A stretch of DNA of 34,480 nt, from NCBI RefSeq assembly GCF_003986935.1, contig NZ_RJZE01000037.1, positions 1 to 34,480 of the forward strand, given 5' to 3'. The notes under the pieces are model-generated. The model saw only the letters and a list, made by a program, of their open reading frames with translations, did not search any database and was not told where the DNA came from. How positions within the stretch are numbered: position 1 is the first letter of the stretch; each line of letters begins with the position of its first letter. The stretch comes from Paraburkholderia kururiensis JCM 10599 = LMG 19447. GTDB lineage: Bacteria; Pseudomonadota; Gammaproteobacteria; Burkholderiales; Burkholderiaceae. The position numbers were made by a program, and so were the translations under genes. This document shows, one piece after another, positions 6,877 to 14,880 of this stretch.

Positions 6877-7986
6877 TCACTGCGCGTGCGTCACCGCATG
6901 GCGACGCCGCACCACGCGGTAGTTGACGAACAGGTCCGCGCCCAGCAGGCAGAACAGCAGCAGGCCCTGGAACACGCCCGAGAGCGCCTGCGGCAGCTGC
7001 ATCGAGGTCTGCACTGCCTCGCCGCCCAGGTACAGCAGCGCCATCAAAAGACTCGCGAGCACGATACCGAGCGGATGCAGGCGGCCCACGAACACCACGA
7101 TGATCGCGGTGAAGCCGTAGCCAGGCGACCACGTGGCCTGCAACTGGCCGATGGGCCCGGCGATCTCGCCCATGCCCGCAAGGCCCGCCAGGCCGCCGCT
7201 CGCGAGCAGCGTGGTCCAGATCGCCTTCTTGTCGGAGAAGCCCGCGTAGCGCGCCGCGAGGGGCGCGAGCCCGCCCACGTCCATGCGGTAGCCGGCAAAG
7301 CTCTTGCGCATGAAGAGCCAGACGAGCGGAATGGCCGCCAGCGTGACGAAAATCGATGCGTTCAGGCGCGTGCCGCGCAGCCATTTGATGTGCCAGTCGC
7401 CGCCGAAGGTGGGGTACAGCGCGTCGCCGCTGAACATCTCCGAGAGCGGGAAGTTCATGCCTTGCGGGTCGCGCCAGGGGCCGCTCACCAGATACACGAG
7501 CAGTTGCGTCGCGACATAGGTGAGCATGAGGCTCGTGAGAATCTCGTTGGTGTTGAAGCGGGTCTTGAGGAACGCGGGAATCGCGGCCCACAGCATGCCG
7601 CCTGCAATGCCCGCGAGCATCATCGTGGGCAGGATCCACCAGCCGCTCGACTGATCGAAGTAGATCGCCACGCCGCTCGCCGCGATGCCGCCCAGCAGCA
7701 TCTGCCCTTCCGCGCCGATGTTCCAGACGTTCGCGCGATAGCCGAGGGCGAGCCCGAGGCCGATCAGACACAGCGGCGACGCCTTGAGCAACAGCTCGCA
7801 CCAGCCGTTCACGGACGAGATGGGCTCGATGAAGAAGGCGCGCATCGCTTCGCCGGGATCGCGGCCCACGAGGCCGAAGATCAGAAAGCCGATGGCGAGC
7901 GTGAGCAGCGCCGCGACGAGCGGCACCGCGAGTTGCATGGCGCGCGACGGCGTGGTACGGGCTTCGAGTCGGTAGGCAAACGTCAT
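6877..7986 (-). CDS. ABC transporter permease 1 (NupP/YufP type)
   Basis: I place the start at ATG 7984-7986 (MTFAYRLEARTTPSRAM), giving 369 residues. The frame is open for 75 more codons upstream but that part is Arg-rich non-membrane sequence overlapping the ATPase gene, so it is not credible. The protein has about nine or ten membrane segments and the family motifs LGLALGYRANVWNIGAEGQMLLGG, NEILTSLMLTYVATQLL and LAGMGEIAGPIGQLQATWSPGYGFTAIIVVFVGRLHPLG. It pairs with permease 2. No clear ribosome-binding site precedes the ATG. It lies 94 bases after the ATPase gene. Confidence 0.92.
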   Translation of the reverse strand: MTFAYRLEARTTPSRAMQLAVPLVAALLTLAIGFLIFGLVGRDPGEAMRAFFIEPISSVNGWCELLLKASPLCLIGLGLALGYRANVWNIGAEGQMLLGGIAASGVAIYFDQSSGWWILPTMMLAGIAGGMLWAAIPAFLKTRFNTNEILTSLMLTYVATQLLVYLVSGPWRDPQGMNFPLSEMFSGDALYPTFGGDWHIKWLRGTRLNASIFVTLAAIPLVWLFMRKSFAGYRMDVGGLAPLAARYAGFSDKKAIWTTLLASGGLAGLAGMGEIAGPIGQLQATWSPGYGFTAIIVVFVGRLHPLGIVLASLLMALLYLGGEAVQTSMQLPQALSGVFQGLLLFCLLGADLFVNYRVVRRRHAVTHAQ

Positions 7987-8080
7987 GGTGCGTGTGGTGA
8001 GGCGTGGTTCTGTGTTGTTGTCGATGCCCGCATGCTGCGGCGGATGGCGCGCAGCCTGCGAGGCGGGGTGCGCCGCGCCG

Positions 8081-9676
8081 TTACGCGTGCGCCGGTTCGC
8101 CCGAGCCGCCCGGCACCGCGTTCGCGCGCTCGCCGAAGAGCCCGGCCATCCAGCGGCCAATCTCTTCCGCATTGGTGTCGCCCGTGCGGCGCACCGGCGA
8201 CAGGCGCCCACGCGCGAGCACCGCGATGCGGTCGCAGATGTCGAACAGTTCTTCGAGTTCCTCCGAGATCACGAGGATCGCCACGCCGCTTGCCGAGAGA
8301 TCGAGCAACTGCTGGCGAATGAACGACGCCGCGCCGACGTCGACGCCCCAGGTGGGTTGCGCGACCACCAGCACCTTCGGCGCCTGCAAGATCTCGCGGC
8401 CCACGATGAACTTCTGCAGATTGCCGCCCGAGAGACTTTGCGCGAGCGCGTCCGGGCCGCCGCAGCGCACGTCGAACGAATCGATGCAGCGCTTCGCGAA
8501 GTCGCGCATGGCACGCGTGCTGATCCAGCCCGAGCGCACCATCTTCTGGCGGTGCGCCGTGAGGAGCGCGTTCTGCGCGAGCGACATCGCCGGCACAGCG
8601 CCGCGCCCCAGCCGCTCTTCGGGCACGAAGGCGAAGCCGAGCGCGCGCCGCGCACCTGCCGACAGCTTGCCGGCAGCCTTGCCGCAGATCGTCACGGCGT
8701 TCGCTTCCGCGCCGCGGCGCTCGCCCGAGAGCGCCGCGAGCAACTCCGCCTGGCCGTTGCCCGACACGCCGGCAATGCCGAGAATCTCGCCCGCGTGCAC
8801 GGCGAACGACACGTCTTCAAGCGAGGTGCCGAACGGGTCGTCACTGGCCGCCGTCAGGTGCTTCACGTCGAGCAGCACGTCGCCCGGCGTATGCGCGCGG
8901 CGCGTGTAGTCGGGCAGCGAATGGCCCACCATCAATTGCGCGAGTGAGGCGTGCGTTTCCTCGCGCGGTTTGACGTGCCCCGTTACGCGGCCGCCGCGCA
9001 TCACCGTGGCCGTATCGCAGAGCTCCTGGATTTCGTCGAGCTTGTGGCTGATGTAGAGAATGCTGCAGCCCTCGGCCGCGAGGCGCCTGAGGGTTTCGAA
9101 AAGCTTGCGAACAGCCTGCGGCGTGAGCACGGAAGTGGGCTCGTCCATGATGAGCAGGCGCGGGTTCTGCAGCAGGCAGCGCACGATCTCCACGCGTTGC
9201 CGCTCGCCGACGGTGAGGCTGTGCACGTGGCGCTGCGGATCGATGTCGAGCCCGTATTGCGCCGACACCTCACGAATGCGACGCGCGAGCGCCTTGAGAT
9301 CGAACGGCTCGTCGAGCGAAAGCGCAATGTTCTCGCCCACCGTCAGTGTTTCGAACAGCGAAAAATGCTGGAACACCATGCCGATGCCGAGGCGCCGCGC
9401 CGCGGCCGGGCTCGCGATCTCGACGCTCTCGCCTTCCCAGCGGATCTCACCTGCATCCGGGCGCACGGCGCCGTAGATGATCTTCATGAGCGTGCTCTTG
9501 CCGGCGCCGTTCTCGCCGAGCACGGCGTGAATCTCGCCGGGCGCCACCGTGAGCGTCACGTCGTCGTTGGCGAGCACCGCGGGGTATTGCTTCGTGATGC
9601 CCGTGAGCGCAAGCCTGGGCGGGGTGGCCGTGACGGTGGCCGCGCCTGCGGGGCCGCGTGAAGATGAATCGCTCAT
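8081..9676 (-). CDS. ABC transporter ATP-binding protein, double-domain (NupO/YufO, RbsA-like)
   Basis: Start chosen at ATG 9674-9676 (MSDSSSRGPAG), giving 531 residues with two fused ABC domains. Domain 1 has Walker A GENGAGKST (54-62), signature LTVGERQRVEIVR and Walker B LLIMDEPTSVL. Domain 2 has a degenerate Walker A (GVSGNGQAELLAAL), signature LSGGNLQKFIVGREI and a Walker B in which Glu is replaced by Gln (VLVVAQPTWGVDVG). That asymmetry is normal for sugar/nucleoside importers of this class, where one site hydrolyses ATP. It is the first gene of the importer operon and is transcribed divergently from the LysR gene 276 bp away. Confidence 0.93.
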   Translation of the reverse strand: MSDSSSRGPAGAATVTATPPRLALTGITKQYPAVLANDDVTLTVAPGEIHAVLGENGAGKSTLMKIIYGAVRPDAGEIRWEGESVEIASPAAARRLGIGMVFQHFSLFETLTVGENIALSLDEPFDLKALARRIREVSAQYGLDIDPQRHVHSLTVGERQRVEIVRCLLQNPRLLIMDEPTSVLTPQAVRKLFETLRRLAAEGCSILYISHKLDEIQELCDTATVMRGGRVTGHVKPREETHASLAQLMVGHSLPDYTRRAHTPGDVLLDVKHLTAASDDPFGTSLEDVSFAVHAGEILGIAGVSGNGQAELLAALSGERRGAEANAVTICGKAAGKLSAGARRALGFAFVPEERLGRGAVPAMSLAQNALLTAHRQKMVRSGWISTRAMRDFAKRCIDSFDVRCGGPDALAQSLSGGNLQKFIVGREILQAPKVLVVAQPTWGVDVGAASFIRQQLLDLSASGVAILVISEELEELFDICDRIAVLARGRLSPVRRTGDTNAEEIGRWMAGLFGERANAVPGGSGEPAHA

Positions 9677-9710
9677 GTGTTTCCGTATTACGTAGTGCCT
9701 ACGAGGCGAA

Positions 9711-9736
9711 CCGGGCTGCAAACCCGGGCTGCAAAC
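9711..9736. repeat. 13-bp direct repeat in the divergent regulatory region
   Basis: CCGGGCTGCAAAC occurs twice with no gap (9711-9723 and 9724-9736), 34-60 bases upstream of the ATPase start codon, so it would lie in the leader or promoter of the importer operon. Confidence 0.75.
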
Positions 9737-9767
9737 CGCGCGGCCGGCTGGACCACCGGCCGCGCGG
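9736..9767. promoter_or_regulatory. Long perfect hairpin between importer operon and LysR gene
   Basis: CCGCGCGGCCGG (9736-9747) and CCGGCCGCGCGG (9756-9767) are perfect 12-bp arms around an 8-base loop. There is no T-run on either strand, so it is not a simple terminator. A second, smaller stem (GGCACG/CGTGCC) follows at 9767-9779. It could be an operator or an mRNA leader structure of the importer operon; the function is unknown. Confidence 0.55.
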
Positions 9768-9870
9768 CACGCCGTGCCGCCGGTGACGATACCCGATCAG
9801 GCGGGCGCCAGTCGAGCCTTCAAAAATGCCGGGAGACCGCGCCAGTCGTGCCTTTGCGGGTAACTCTCCC

Positions 9871-9899
9871 TTGACGGCCTTTTCTGTCCATACTAAAAA
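9871..9899 (+). promoter_or_regulatory. Possible sigma70 promoter of the LysR gene
   Basis: TTGACG (9871-9876) and TAAAAA (9894-9899) are separated by 17 bp in an AT-richer patch 54 bases before the LysR ATG. The -10 match is only 4 of 6. Confidence 0.4.
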
Positions 9900-9952
9900 C
9901 GATATACCCACCCCACCGTTCGATCAGCCAGCCCATATAGTCCGGAGAGTCC

Positions 9953-10885
9953 ATGAGTCAGCAACGCGAGGCGATCGACACGTACCTGTTGCGCGTCCTG
10001 CACACCCTCTTGATGGAGCGCAGCGTGACGCGCGCGGCCGTCAAGCTCAACCAGTCCCAACCCGCCATCAGCGCCGCGCTGCGCCGCCTGCGCGACATCA
10101 CGGGCGACCCGCTGCTCGTGCGCGGCAAGTCCGGCATGGTGCCCACCGAGTACGGCCTGCGCCTGCTCGAACCCGTGCAGAACGCGCTGCGCGAAATCGA
10201 GCGCATCCGCTTCCAGCAGCACACGTTCGACCCGGCCACGTCGATTCGCTGCTACCGGATCGGCTGCCCCGACTACCTCAACGTCCTGTTCGTGCCCACC
10301 GTGATCGAGCGCTTCCGGCTGGCCGCGCCCAACGCGACGCTCGAATTCCACTCGCTCGGCCCGGCGTTCGACTACGAACTCGCGCTGGAAGACGGCAAGC
10401 TCGACATCGTGGTGGGCAACTGGCCCGAGCCGCCCGAGCAGCTGCACCTCTCCAACCTGTTCGTCGACCAGATCGTGTGCCTCATGAGCAACACGCATCC
10501 GTTCGCGCGGCGCGGCACGCTCACGCTCGACCAGTACCTCAACGCGCCGCATCTCGCGCCTACGCCCTATTCCGTGGGCCAGCGCGGCGCGATCGACGTG
10601 CATCTGGCCCGCGAGCGGCTGAAGCGCCACGTGGTCGTCACGCTGCCGTACTTCAATCTCGCGCCCTACGTGCTCGTCAAGTCGGACCTGATCTTCACCA
10701 CCACGCGGCTCTTCGCGGACCACTACGCGAAATTCCTGCCGCTCACCGTGGTGCCGGCGCCGCTCGACTTCCCCCCCATGCAGTACTACCAGCTCTGGCA
10801 CGAGCGCTGCCATTACTCCGACGAAGTGCGTTGGCTGCGCGGGCTTGTTGCCGAAGCTACGCGTGCGCTGATCGAGAAGGCTTGA
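9953..10885 (+). CDS. LysR family transcriptional regulator (purine locus)
   Basis: This 310-residue protein has an N-terminal winged helix (residues 10-70: LLRVLHTLLMERSVTRAAVKLNQSQPAISAALRRLRDITGDPLLVR) and a LysR substrate-binding domain of the PBP2 type (about 97-300). The ATG has GGAGAG upstream. It is divergent from the ABC importer and convergent with the 8-oxoguanine deaminase gene. Classical LysR logic would have it control the divergent importer and itself, with a purine intermediate as coinducer; this is inferred from position. The C-terminal half (PPMQYYQLWHERCHYSDEVRWLR) resembles NodD/LinR-like LysR members. Confidence 0.93.
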   Translation: MSQQREAIDTYLLRVLHTLLMERSVTRAAVKLNQSQPAISAALRRLRDITGDPLLVRGKSGMVPTEYGLRLLEPVQNALREIERIRFQQHTFDPATSIRCYRIGCPDYLNVLFVPTVIERFRLAAPNATLEFHSLGPAFDYELALEDGKLDIVVGNWPEPPEQLHLSNLFVDQIVCLMSNTHPFARRGTLTLDQYLNAPHLAPTPYSVGQRGAIDVHLARERLKRHVVVTLPYFNLAPYVLVKSDLIFTTTRLFADHYAKFLPLTVVPAPLDFPPMQYYQLWHERCHYSDEVRWLRGLVAEATRALIEKA

Positions 10886-10893
10886 GCGGGGCG

Positions 10894-10914
10894 GCCGGCG
10901 TTCTCTCGCCGGTT
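10894..10914 (+). terminator. Weak terminator-like hairpin after the LysR gene
   Basis: CCGGCG (10894-10899) and CGCCGG (10906-10911) enclose TTCTCT and are followed by only three T, then by a pyrimidine-rich tract (10912-11010) of imperfect TCTGC/TTCG repeats. The tract separates two convergent genes. Confidence 0.4.
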
Positions 10915-11011
10915 TCTGCTGCGCTTTCTCTGCGCTTCGTCTGCTTCGTTTCGACTGTCTGCTTCCTCTCGTCTGCCTGCTTTCGCCGGTCTTCTTTCGC
11001 CGGCTTCCCTT

Positions 11012-12535
11012 CTACCCAGCCGCAGCCGCCAGTTCGGCGGCCAGCCGGTTGTGCCGCTCGATCACGGGCCCCAGCTCCACCGTCTGCAGCACGCCGTCCT
11101 TCACGACGATGCGTCCGTCGATCACGCTCAGCGCCACCTGCGACGGCGCGCAGAACACAAGCGCCGCCACCGGGTCGTGCAGCGCGCCGGCAAAGAGCGG
11201 CTGGCGCAGGTCGAACGCCACGAAGTCGGCAGCCATGCCGGGTGCGAGTGCCCCGATGTCGTCGCGGCCCAGCACGCGCGCCCCGCCCAGCGTCGCGATT
11301 TCAAGGGCCTCGCGGGCTGTCATCGCGTCCGGCCCGAAGCCGACGCGCGCGAGCAGCAACGCCTGGCGCGCCTCGGCCACCATCTGCGCGCCGTCGTTGG
11401 AGGCGGAACCGTCCACCCCCAGCCCGACCGGCACGCCCGCGCGACGCATCCTGCCGACCGGGGCAATGCCCGACGCGAGCCGCATGTTCGAGCACGGGCA
11501 ATGCGCGACGCCCGTGCCGGTGCGCGCAAAGAGCGCAATGCCCGCATCGTCGAGCTGCACACAGTGCGCATGCCAGACGTCGCGGCCCACCCAGCCGAGG
11601 TCTTCAGCGTACTCGGCCGGCGTCATGCCGAATTTTTCGCGGCTGTAGGCCACGTCGTTCACGTTCTCGGCCAGATGCGTATGCAGCGAGACGCCGTAGT
11701 GCCGCGCCAGCGTCGCGGACTCGCGCATCAGATCGCGGCTCACCGAGAACGGCGAGCACGGCGCCACGACCACGCGCAGCATCGCGTAGCGCCCGTCGTC
11801 GTGGTACGTCTCGATCAGACGCTGCGTGTCGGCGAGAATCGCGTCTTCGCGCTCCACCACCGCATCGGGCGGCAGGCCGCCGTCTTTCTGCCCCACGCTC
11901 ATGCTGCCGCGGCTCGCATGAAAGCGCATGCCGATCCGTTGGGCCGCGGCGATGCTGTCGTCGAGCCGGCTACCGTTCGGGTAGAGATAGAGGTGGTCGC
12001 TCGACGTGGTGCAGCCCGAGAGCAGCAGTTCGGCCATCGCCGTGAGCGTGGATACCTCGATCATCTCCGGGCTCAGGTTGGCCCAGACGCGGTACAGGCT
12101 CGTGAGCCAGCCGAACAGCTCGGCGTTCTGCGCAGCCGGCACGGCGCGCGTCAGGCTCTGATACATGTGGTGATGCGTGTTGACGAGCCCAGGAATCACG
12201 ATGTGCCCGCGCAGGTCCAGCACCTCGTCGGCATCCGCGGGCAACTCGCTCGTGGGCCCAACGGCGACGATGCGGTTGCCTTCAGCGTAGAGGCCGCCGT
12301 CGCGTATCTCGCGCCTTGCGCCATCCATCGTGACGAGCATGTCCGCGTGTTTGACGAGCAGCGTGCGGGCGGCGCGCGGCGCGCCCTTGCCTGCCGGCGA
12401 CGCAGTCAAAGGCGCGGCGTGTTCGCCTGCCGTGTTCGTGTGCGCGGCCTGTATCCGCTGTTCGGCCTGTCCTGCCGGTTCTGCCTGTCCTGCCTGCCCC
12501 TCTTGCGTCCTGCGCCCGTCCTGCTGCATTGCCAT
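11012..12535 (-). CDS. 8-oxoguanine deaminase-type amidohydrolase
   Basis: This belongs to the metal-dependent amidohydrolase superfamily, TrzN/AtzA/8-oxoguanine-deaminase branch. It has the metal-site motifs NTHHHMYQSLTR (H121, H123), HTHLAENVND, HAHCVQL and GVDGSASND, and the phrases CTTSSDHLYLYPNG and SMSVGQKDGGLPPD seen in 8-oxoguanine deaminases such as P. aeruginosa PA0142. The predicted reaction is 8-oxoguanine plus water to urate plus ammonia, in the cytoplasm, which feeds urate straight to PuuD next door. The start is ATG 12533-12535, with GGAGAG 6 bases upstream; this gives 507 residues. About 55 N-terminal residues are a Gln/Ala/Gly-rich low-complexity extension (QEGQAGQAEPAGQAEQ) before the first barrel-associated strand RTLLVKHADMLVTMDG. 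A guanine or isocytosine preference cannot be excluded. Confidence 0.9.
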   Translation of the reverse strand: MAMQQDGRRTQEGQAGQAEPAGQAEQRIQAAHTNTAGEHAAPLTASPAGKGAPRAARTLLVKHADMLVTMDGARREIRDGGLYAEGNRIVAVGPTSELPADADEVLDLRGHIVIPGLVNTHHHMYQSLTRAVPAAQNAELFGWLTSLYRVWANLSPEMIEVSTLTAMAELLLSGCTTSSDHLYLYPNGSRLDDSIAAAQRIGMRFHASRGSMSVGQKDGGLPPDAVVEREDAILADTQRLIETYHDDGRYAMLRVVVAPCSPFSVSRDLMRESATLARHYGVSLHTHLAENVNDVAYSREKFGMTPAEYAEDLGWVGRDVWHAHCVQLDDAGIALFARTGTGVAHCPCSNMRLASGIAPVGRMRRAGVPVGLGVDGSASNDGAQMVAEARQALLLARVGFGPDAMTAREALEIATLGGARVLGRDDIGALAPGMAADFVAFDLRQPLFAGALHDPVAALVFCAPSQVALSVIDGRIVVKDGVLQTVELGPVIERHNRLAAELAAAAG

Positions 12536-13077
12536 TCGCGTCTCTCCCGTCCGTGTGCGCCCGCCGTTCATTTCATGTGGCGCGGTGCCTGAAAGGCTGT
12601 CCGAACGCAATGCCCGGCACGCACCGTGCCGACGCGTTCCGCTCTGAACGCCGCTGGCCCGGTTACCCGGCGTGCCGCCGTCTTCGGGACGCGCAGCCGT
12701 GCTGCGCATGGCATAACCTTCGACGGCCAAAATTGCACTGGCAATGCGCGCCGCTGCGATACCCGCCCTCAGCGTGGCGATATAACGGCCAATTTTGGTG
12801 CCGGTACGATCGGCAGCAGGGGGCGATCCGTGCCGCTTTCCTGCTCTGCCGCGCGGCGCACGGGCGCGGCCCACATGCTGCTGGCATTATCTTTCCTATC
12901 GCTCGCCCGCGGAGCCGGCGATCGTTCATAGAATCACCCTCACGGCGCTCGCATCGATCCGCCGACGGGTATGTAGCCACTGACGTGGAGCCTCGATCCG
13001 CCGCCAGTAGTTCTGGATCGGATCGGGCTGCCGCCGAAACCTCGCACACAGGTCGAACCGACACAAGGAAACTGCGA
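12536..13077. other. Divergent intergenic region, deaminase / uraH
   Basis: This 542-bp gap is large for the island and must hold both divergent promoters. I see no gene. It contains two AT-rich islands that stand out: GGCCAAAATTGC (12725-12736) and GGCCAATTTTGG (12787-12798), each preceded by ACGGCC (see the operator entry). A TAGAAT -10-like hexamer at 12929-12934 could serve uraH, but no good -35 element precedes it. Confidence 0.5.
12727..12798. promoter_or_regulatory. Paired AT-rich motif, candidate operator
   Basis: CCAAAATTGC (12727-12736) and CCAATTTTGG (12789-12798) are inverted relative to each other (shared core CCAAAATTG / CAATTTTGG) and about 60 bp apart; both are preceded by ACGG. 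They lie between the deaminase and uraH genes. The same 10-mer CCAAAATTGG occurs at 29679-29688 in another divergent promoter region of the window. The binding protein is unknown. Confidence 0.35.
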
Positions 13078-13431
13078 ATGGGCAAGCTCACTACCCACGT
13101 GCTCGACACCGCCAACGGCCGTCCCGGCGCGGGCGTCAAGGTCGAACTCTTCGCGCTCGCGGGCGACACGCGCCGCGCGCTGAAAACCACCACCACCAAT
13201 CACGACGGACGCTGCGACGAACCGCTGCTCGAAGGCGCCGCGCTCGTGGCGGGCGAGTACGAACTCGTCTTTCACGCGGGCGACTATTTCGCCGCCATGG
13301 GCGCGCAACTGCCGCAGCCGCGTTTCGTCGATCGCGTCGTGCTGCGCTTCGGCATTGCCGATGCCAACGCGCACTACCACGTGCCGCTGCTCGTCTCGCC
13401 GTGGTCGTACAGCACGTATCGGGGCAGCTGA
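13078..13431 (+). CDS. uraH: 5-hydroxyisourate hydrolase (transthyretin-like)
   Basis: This 117-residue protein opens with GKLTTHVLDTANGRPGAGV (active-site H7), contains R45 in HDGRCDEPL and ends in HYHVPLLVSPWSYSTYRGS. The terminal YRGS is the hallmark separating HIU hydrolases from transthyretins. It hydrolyses 5-hydroxyisourate, the PuuD product, to OHCU. AAGGA lies before the ATG. The upstream open frame (from 12529) is not coding. puuD follows 153 bases downstream on the same strand. Confidence 0.96.
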   Translation: MGKLTTHVLDTANGRPGAGVKVELFALAGDTRRALKTTTTNHDGRCDEPLLEGAALVAGEYELVFHAGDYFAAMGAQLPQPRFVDRVVLRFGIADANAHYHVPLLVSPWSYSTYRGS

Positions 13432-13584
13432 CGCCGTCACGCAGGCGCCGCTTCCGTGCGCGCGCCGCAACACGCGTTCATCGATCAACCCGCACCACCG
13501 GAACCGAAAGCCTGCACGCGCGGCTAAGCCGCCTCGTGGCATGAGCCGTTCCGGCATAGAAAGAATCAGGAGTGGAGGCGTTTC

Positions 13585-14778
13585 ATGGAAGGCTTTATCA
13601 CCGACTGGCTGAACCTCGCGATCCGCTGGCTTCATGTGGTGGTCGCGATTGCCTGGATCGGCGAGTCGTTTTACTTCGTCGCGCTCGACAACAGCCTCAA
13701 GCCGCCGAAAGACCCGCAGCAACGCCAGCGCGGCGTGTTCGGCGAACTCTGGCACGTGCATGGCGGCGGCTTCTACAACATGCAGAAGTACACGGTCGCG
13801 CCGCCCGAAATGCCCGACGACCTGCACTGGTCGAAGTGGCCGTCGTACACCACGTGGATGTCGGGCTTCGCGCTCTTCACGGTGCTCTACCTCAGCGCGC
13901 CGAACACCTACCTCATCGACAAGAACGTGCTCGACATGGGCCCCGTGGTGGCCATCGCGTCGGCGCTCGGCTTCCTGATGGCCGGCTGGATCGTCTACGA
14001 CTCGCTGTGCCGCGTGCTCGGCAACCGCGACAAGGTGCTGGGCGTGTGCGTGGGGCTCTACGTGCTGGCCGCCGCGTGGCTCGCCTGCCACGTGTTCGCG
14101 GGCCGCGCCGCGTATCTGATCGTGGGCGCGATGCTCGCGACCATCATGTCCGCGAACGTGTTCTTCGTGATCATTCCCGGGCAACGCAAGATGGTGGACG
14201 CCATGCTCAAAGGCGACACGCCGAACCCTGTCTACGGCAAGCGCGGCAAGCAACGATCGGTGCACAACACGTACTTCACGCTGCCCGTGGTATTCGCGAT
14301 GCTCTCGAACCACTACGCGATGACCTACACGCACGCCTACAACTGGGCCGTGCTCGCCATCATCATGCTGGCCGGCGCGCTGATCCGTCAGTTCTTCGTG
14401 ATGCGCCACCGCGGCCAGGTGCTCTGGTATCTGCCTGTGGGCGGCGTCGCGCTGCTGGCAGCTGCGCTTGCATGGACCTTGCCGCGCCCGGTCGTCCCGC
14501 AGGCCGAAGCGGCCAACGCGCCGAAGGTGCACCTCGCCGACATCGCCCCGATCCTGCAACAGCGCTGCGTGGCGTGCCATTCGGCACACCCGACGCTCAT
14601 GGGCAGCGCCCCGGCCGGCGTGATGTTCGACACGCCCGCGGAGATTTCGCAGAACGCGCAGCGGCTGTACCAGCAGGCGGTGACCTTGAAGGCGATGCCG
14701 CTCGGCAACGTCACGCACATGACCGACGAAGAACGGATGAAGATCGCGGCATGGTTCCAGGGCGGCGCGGTGCAGTAA
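13585..14778 (+). CDS. puuD: Membrane-bound urate oxidase (urate hydroxylase PuuD) with cytochrome c domain
   Basis: This 397-residue protein has about eight membrane segments in the N-terminal 300 residues (starting TDWLNLAIRWLHVVVAIAWIGESFYF) and a C-terminal domain with a c-type haem motif CVACH (328-332) and a Met ligand candidate in the KAMPLGNVTHM region. This is the PuuD architecture: an integral membrane urate oxidase that passes electrons to the respiratory chain rather than making H2O2 like cofactor-free uricase. Conserved HVHGGGFYNMQKY and NHYAMTYTHAYNWAVL segments supply probable haem-b His ligands. An AGGAG site (CAGGAGTGGAGG) precedes the ATG, and a strong terminator follows. 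It is cotranscribed with uraH. Confidence 0.95.
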   Translation: MEGFITDWLNLAIRWLHVVVAIAWIGESFYFVALDNSLKPPKDPQQRQRGVFGELWHVHGGGFYNMQKYTVAPPEMPDDLHWSKWPSYTTWMSGFALFTVLYLSAPNTYLIDKNVLDMGPVVAIASALGFLMAGWIVYDSLCRVLGNRDKVLGVCVGLYVLAAAWLACHVFAGRAAYLIVGAMLATIMSANVFFVIIPGQRKMVDAMLKGDTPNPVYGKRGKQRSVHNTYFTLPVVFAMLSNHYAMTYTHAYNWAVLAIIMLAGALIRQFFVMRHRGQVLWYLPVGGVALLAAALAWTLPRPVVPQAEAANAPKVHLADIAPILQQRCVACHSAHPTLMGSAPAGVMFDTPAEISQNAQRLYQQAVTLKAMPLGNVTHMTDEERMKIAAWFQGGAVQ

Positions 14779-14838
14779 CCAGGCGGGAAATGGGCTGTGG
14801 CTGTGGCTGGCGCAGTCCAGTGCTGCCACGGTCGGACG

Positions 14839-14880
14839 GCCCGGCAATCGTGCGATGGCGCGCGATTGCCGGGCTTTTTT
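14839..14880 (+). terminator. Strong intrinsic terminator after puuD
   Basis: GCCCGGCAATCG (14839-14850) and CGATTGCCGGGC (14863-14874) are perfect 12-bp arms, followed by TTTTTT (14875-14880). It ends the uraH-puuD transcript. Confidence 0.92.

Noticed and set aside
5812..8322. 836-codon plus-strand open frame opposite the ABC permeases
   Set aside because: It lies antisense to two clear permease genes, is rich in Arg, His and Glu as expected of the complement of GC-rich membrane-protein codons, and has no recognisable domain.
9826..12045. 739-codon plus-strand frame over the LysR and deaminase genes
   Set aside because: It overlaps real genes on both strands, is dominated by Arg, Pro, Ala and Ser, and has no motif; it is a GC shadow.
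12529..13077. Upstream in-frame extension of uraH
   Set aside because: uraH orthologues begin at MGKLTTHVLD-type sequence and the AAGGA site fits the 13078 ATG; the upstream part is Arg/Ser-rich noise.
12940..14847. 635-codon minus-strand frame opposite uraH-puuD
   Set aside because: It is antisense to two well-supported purine genes and has no family features.
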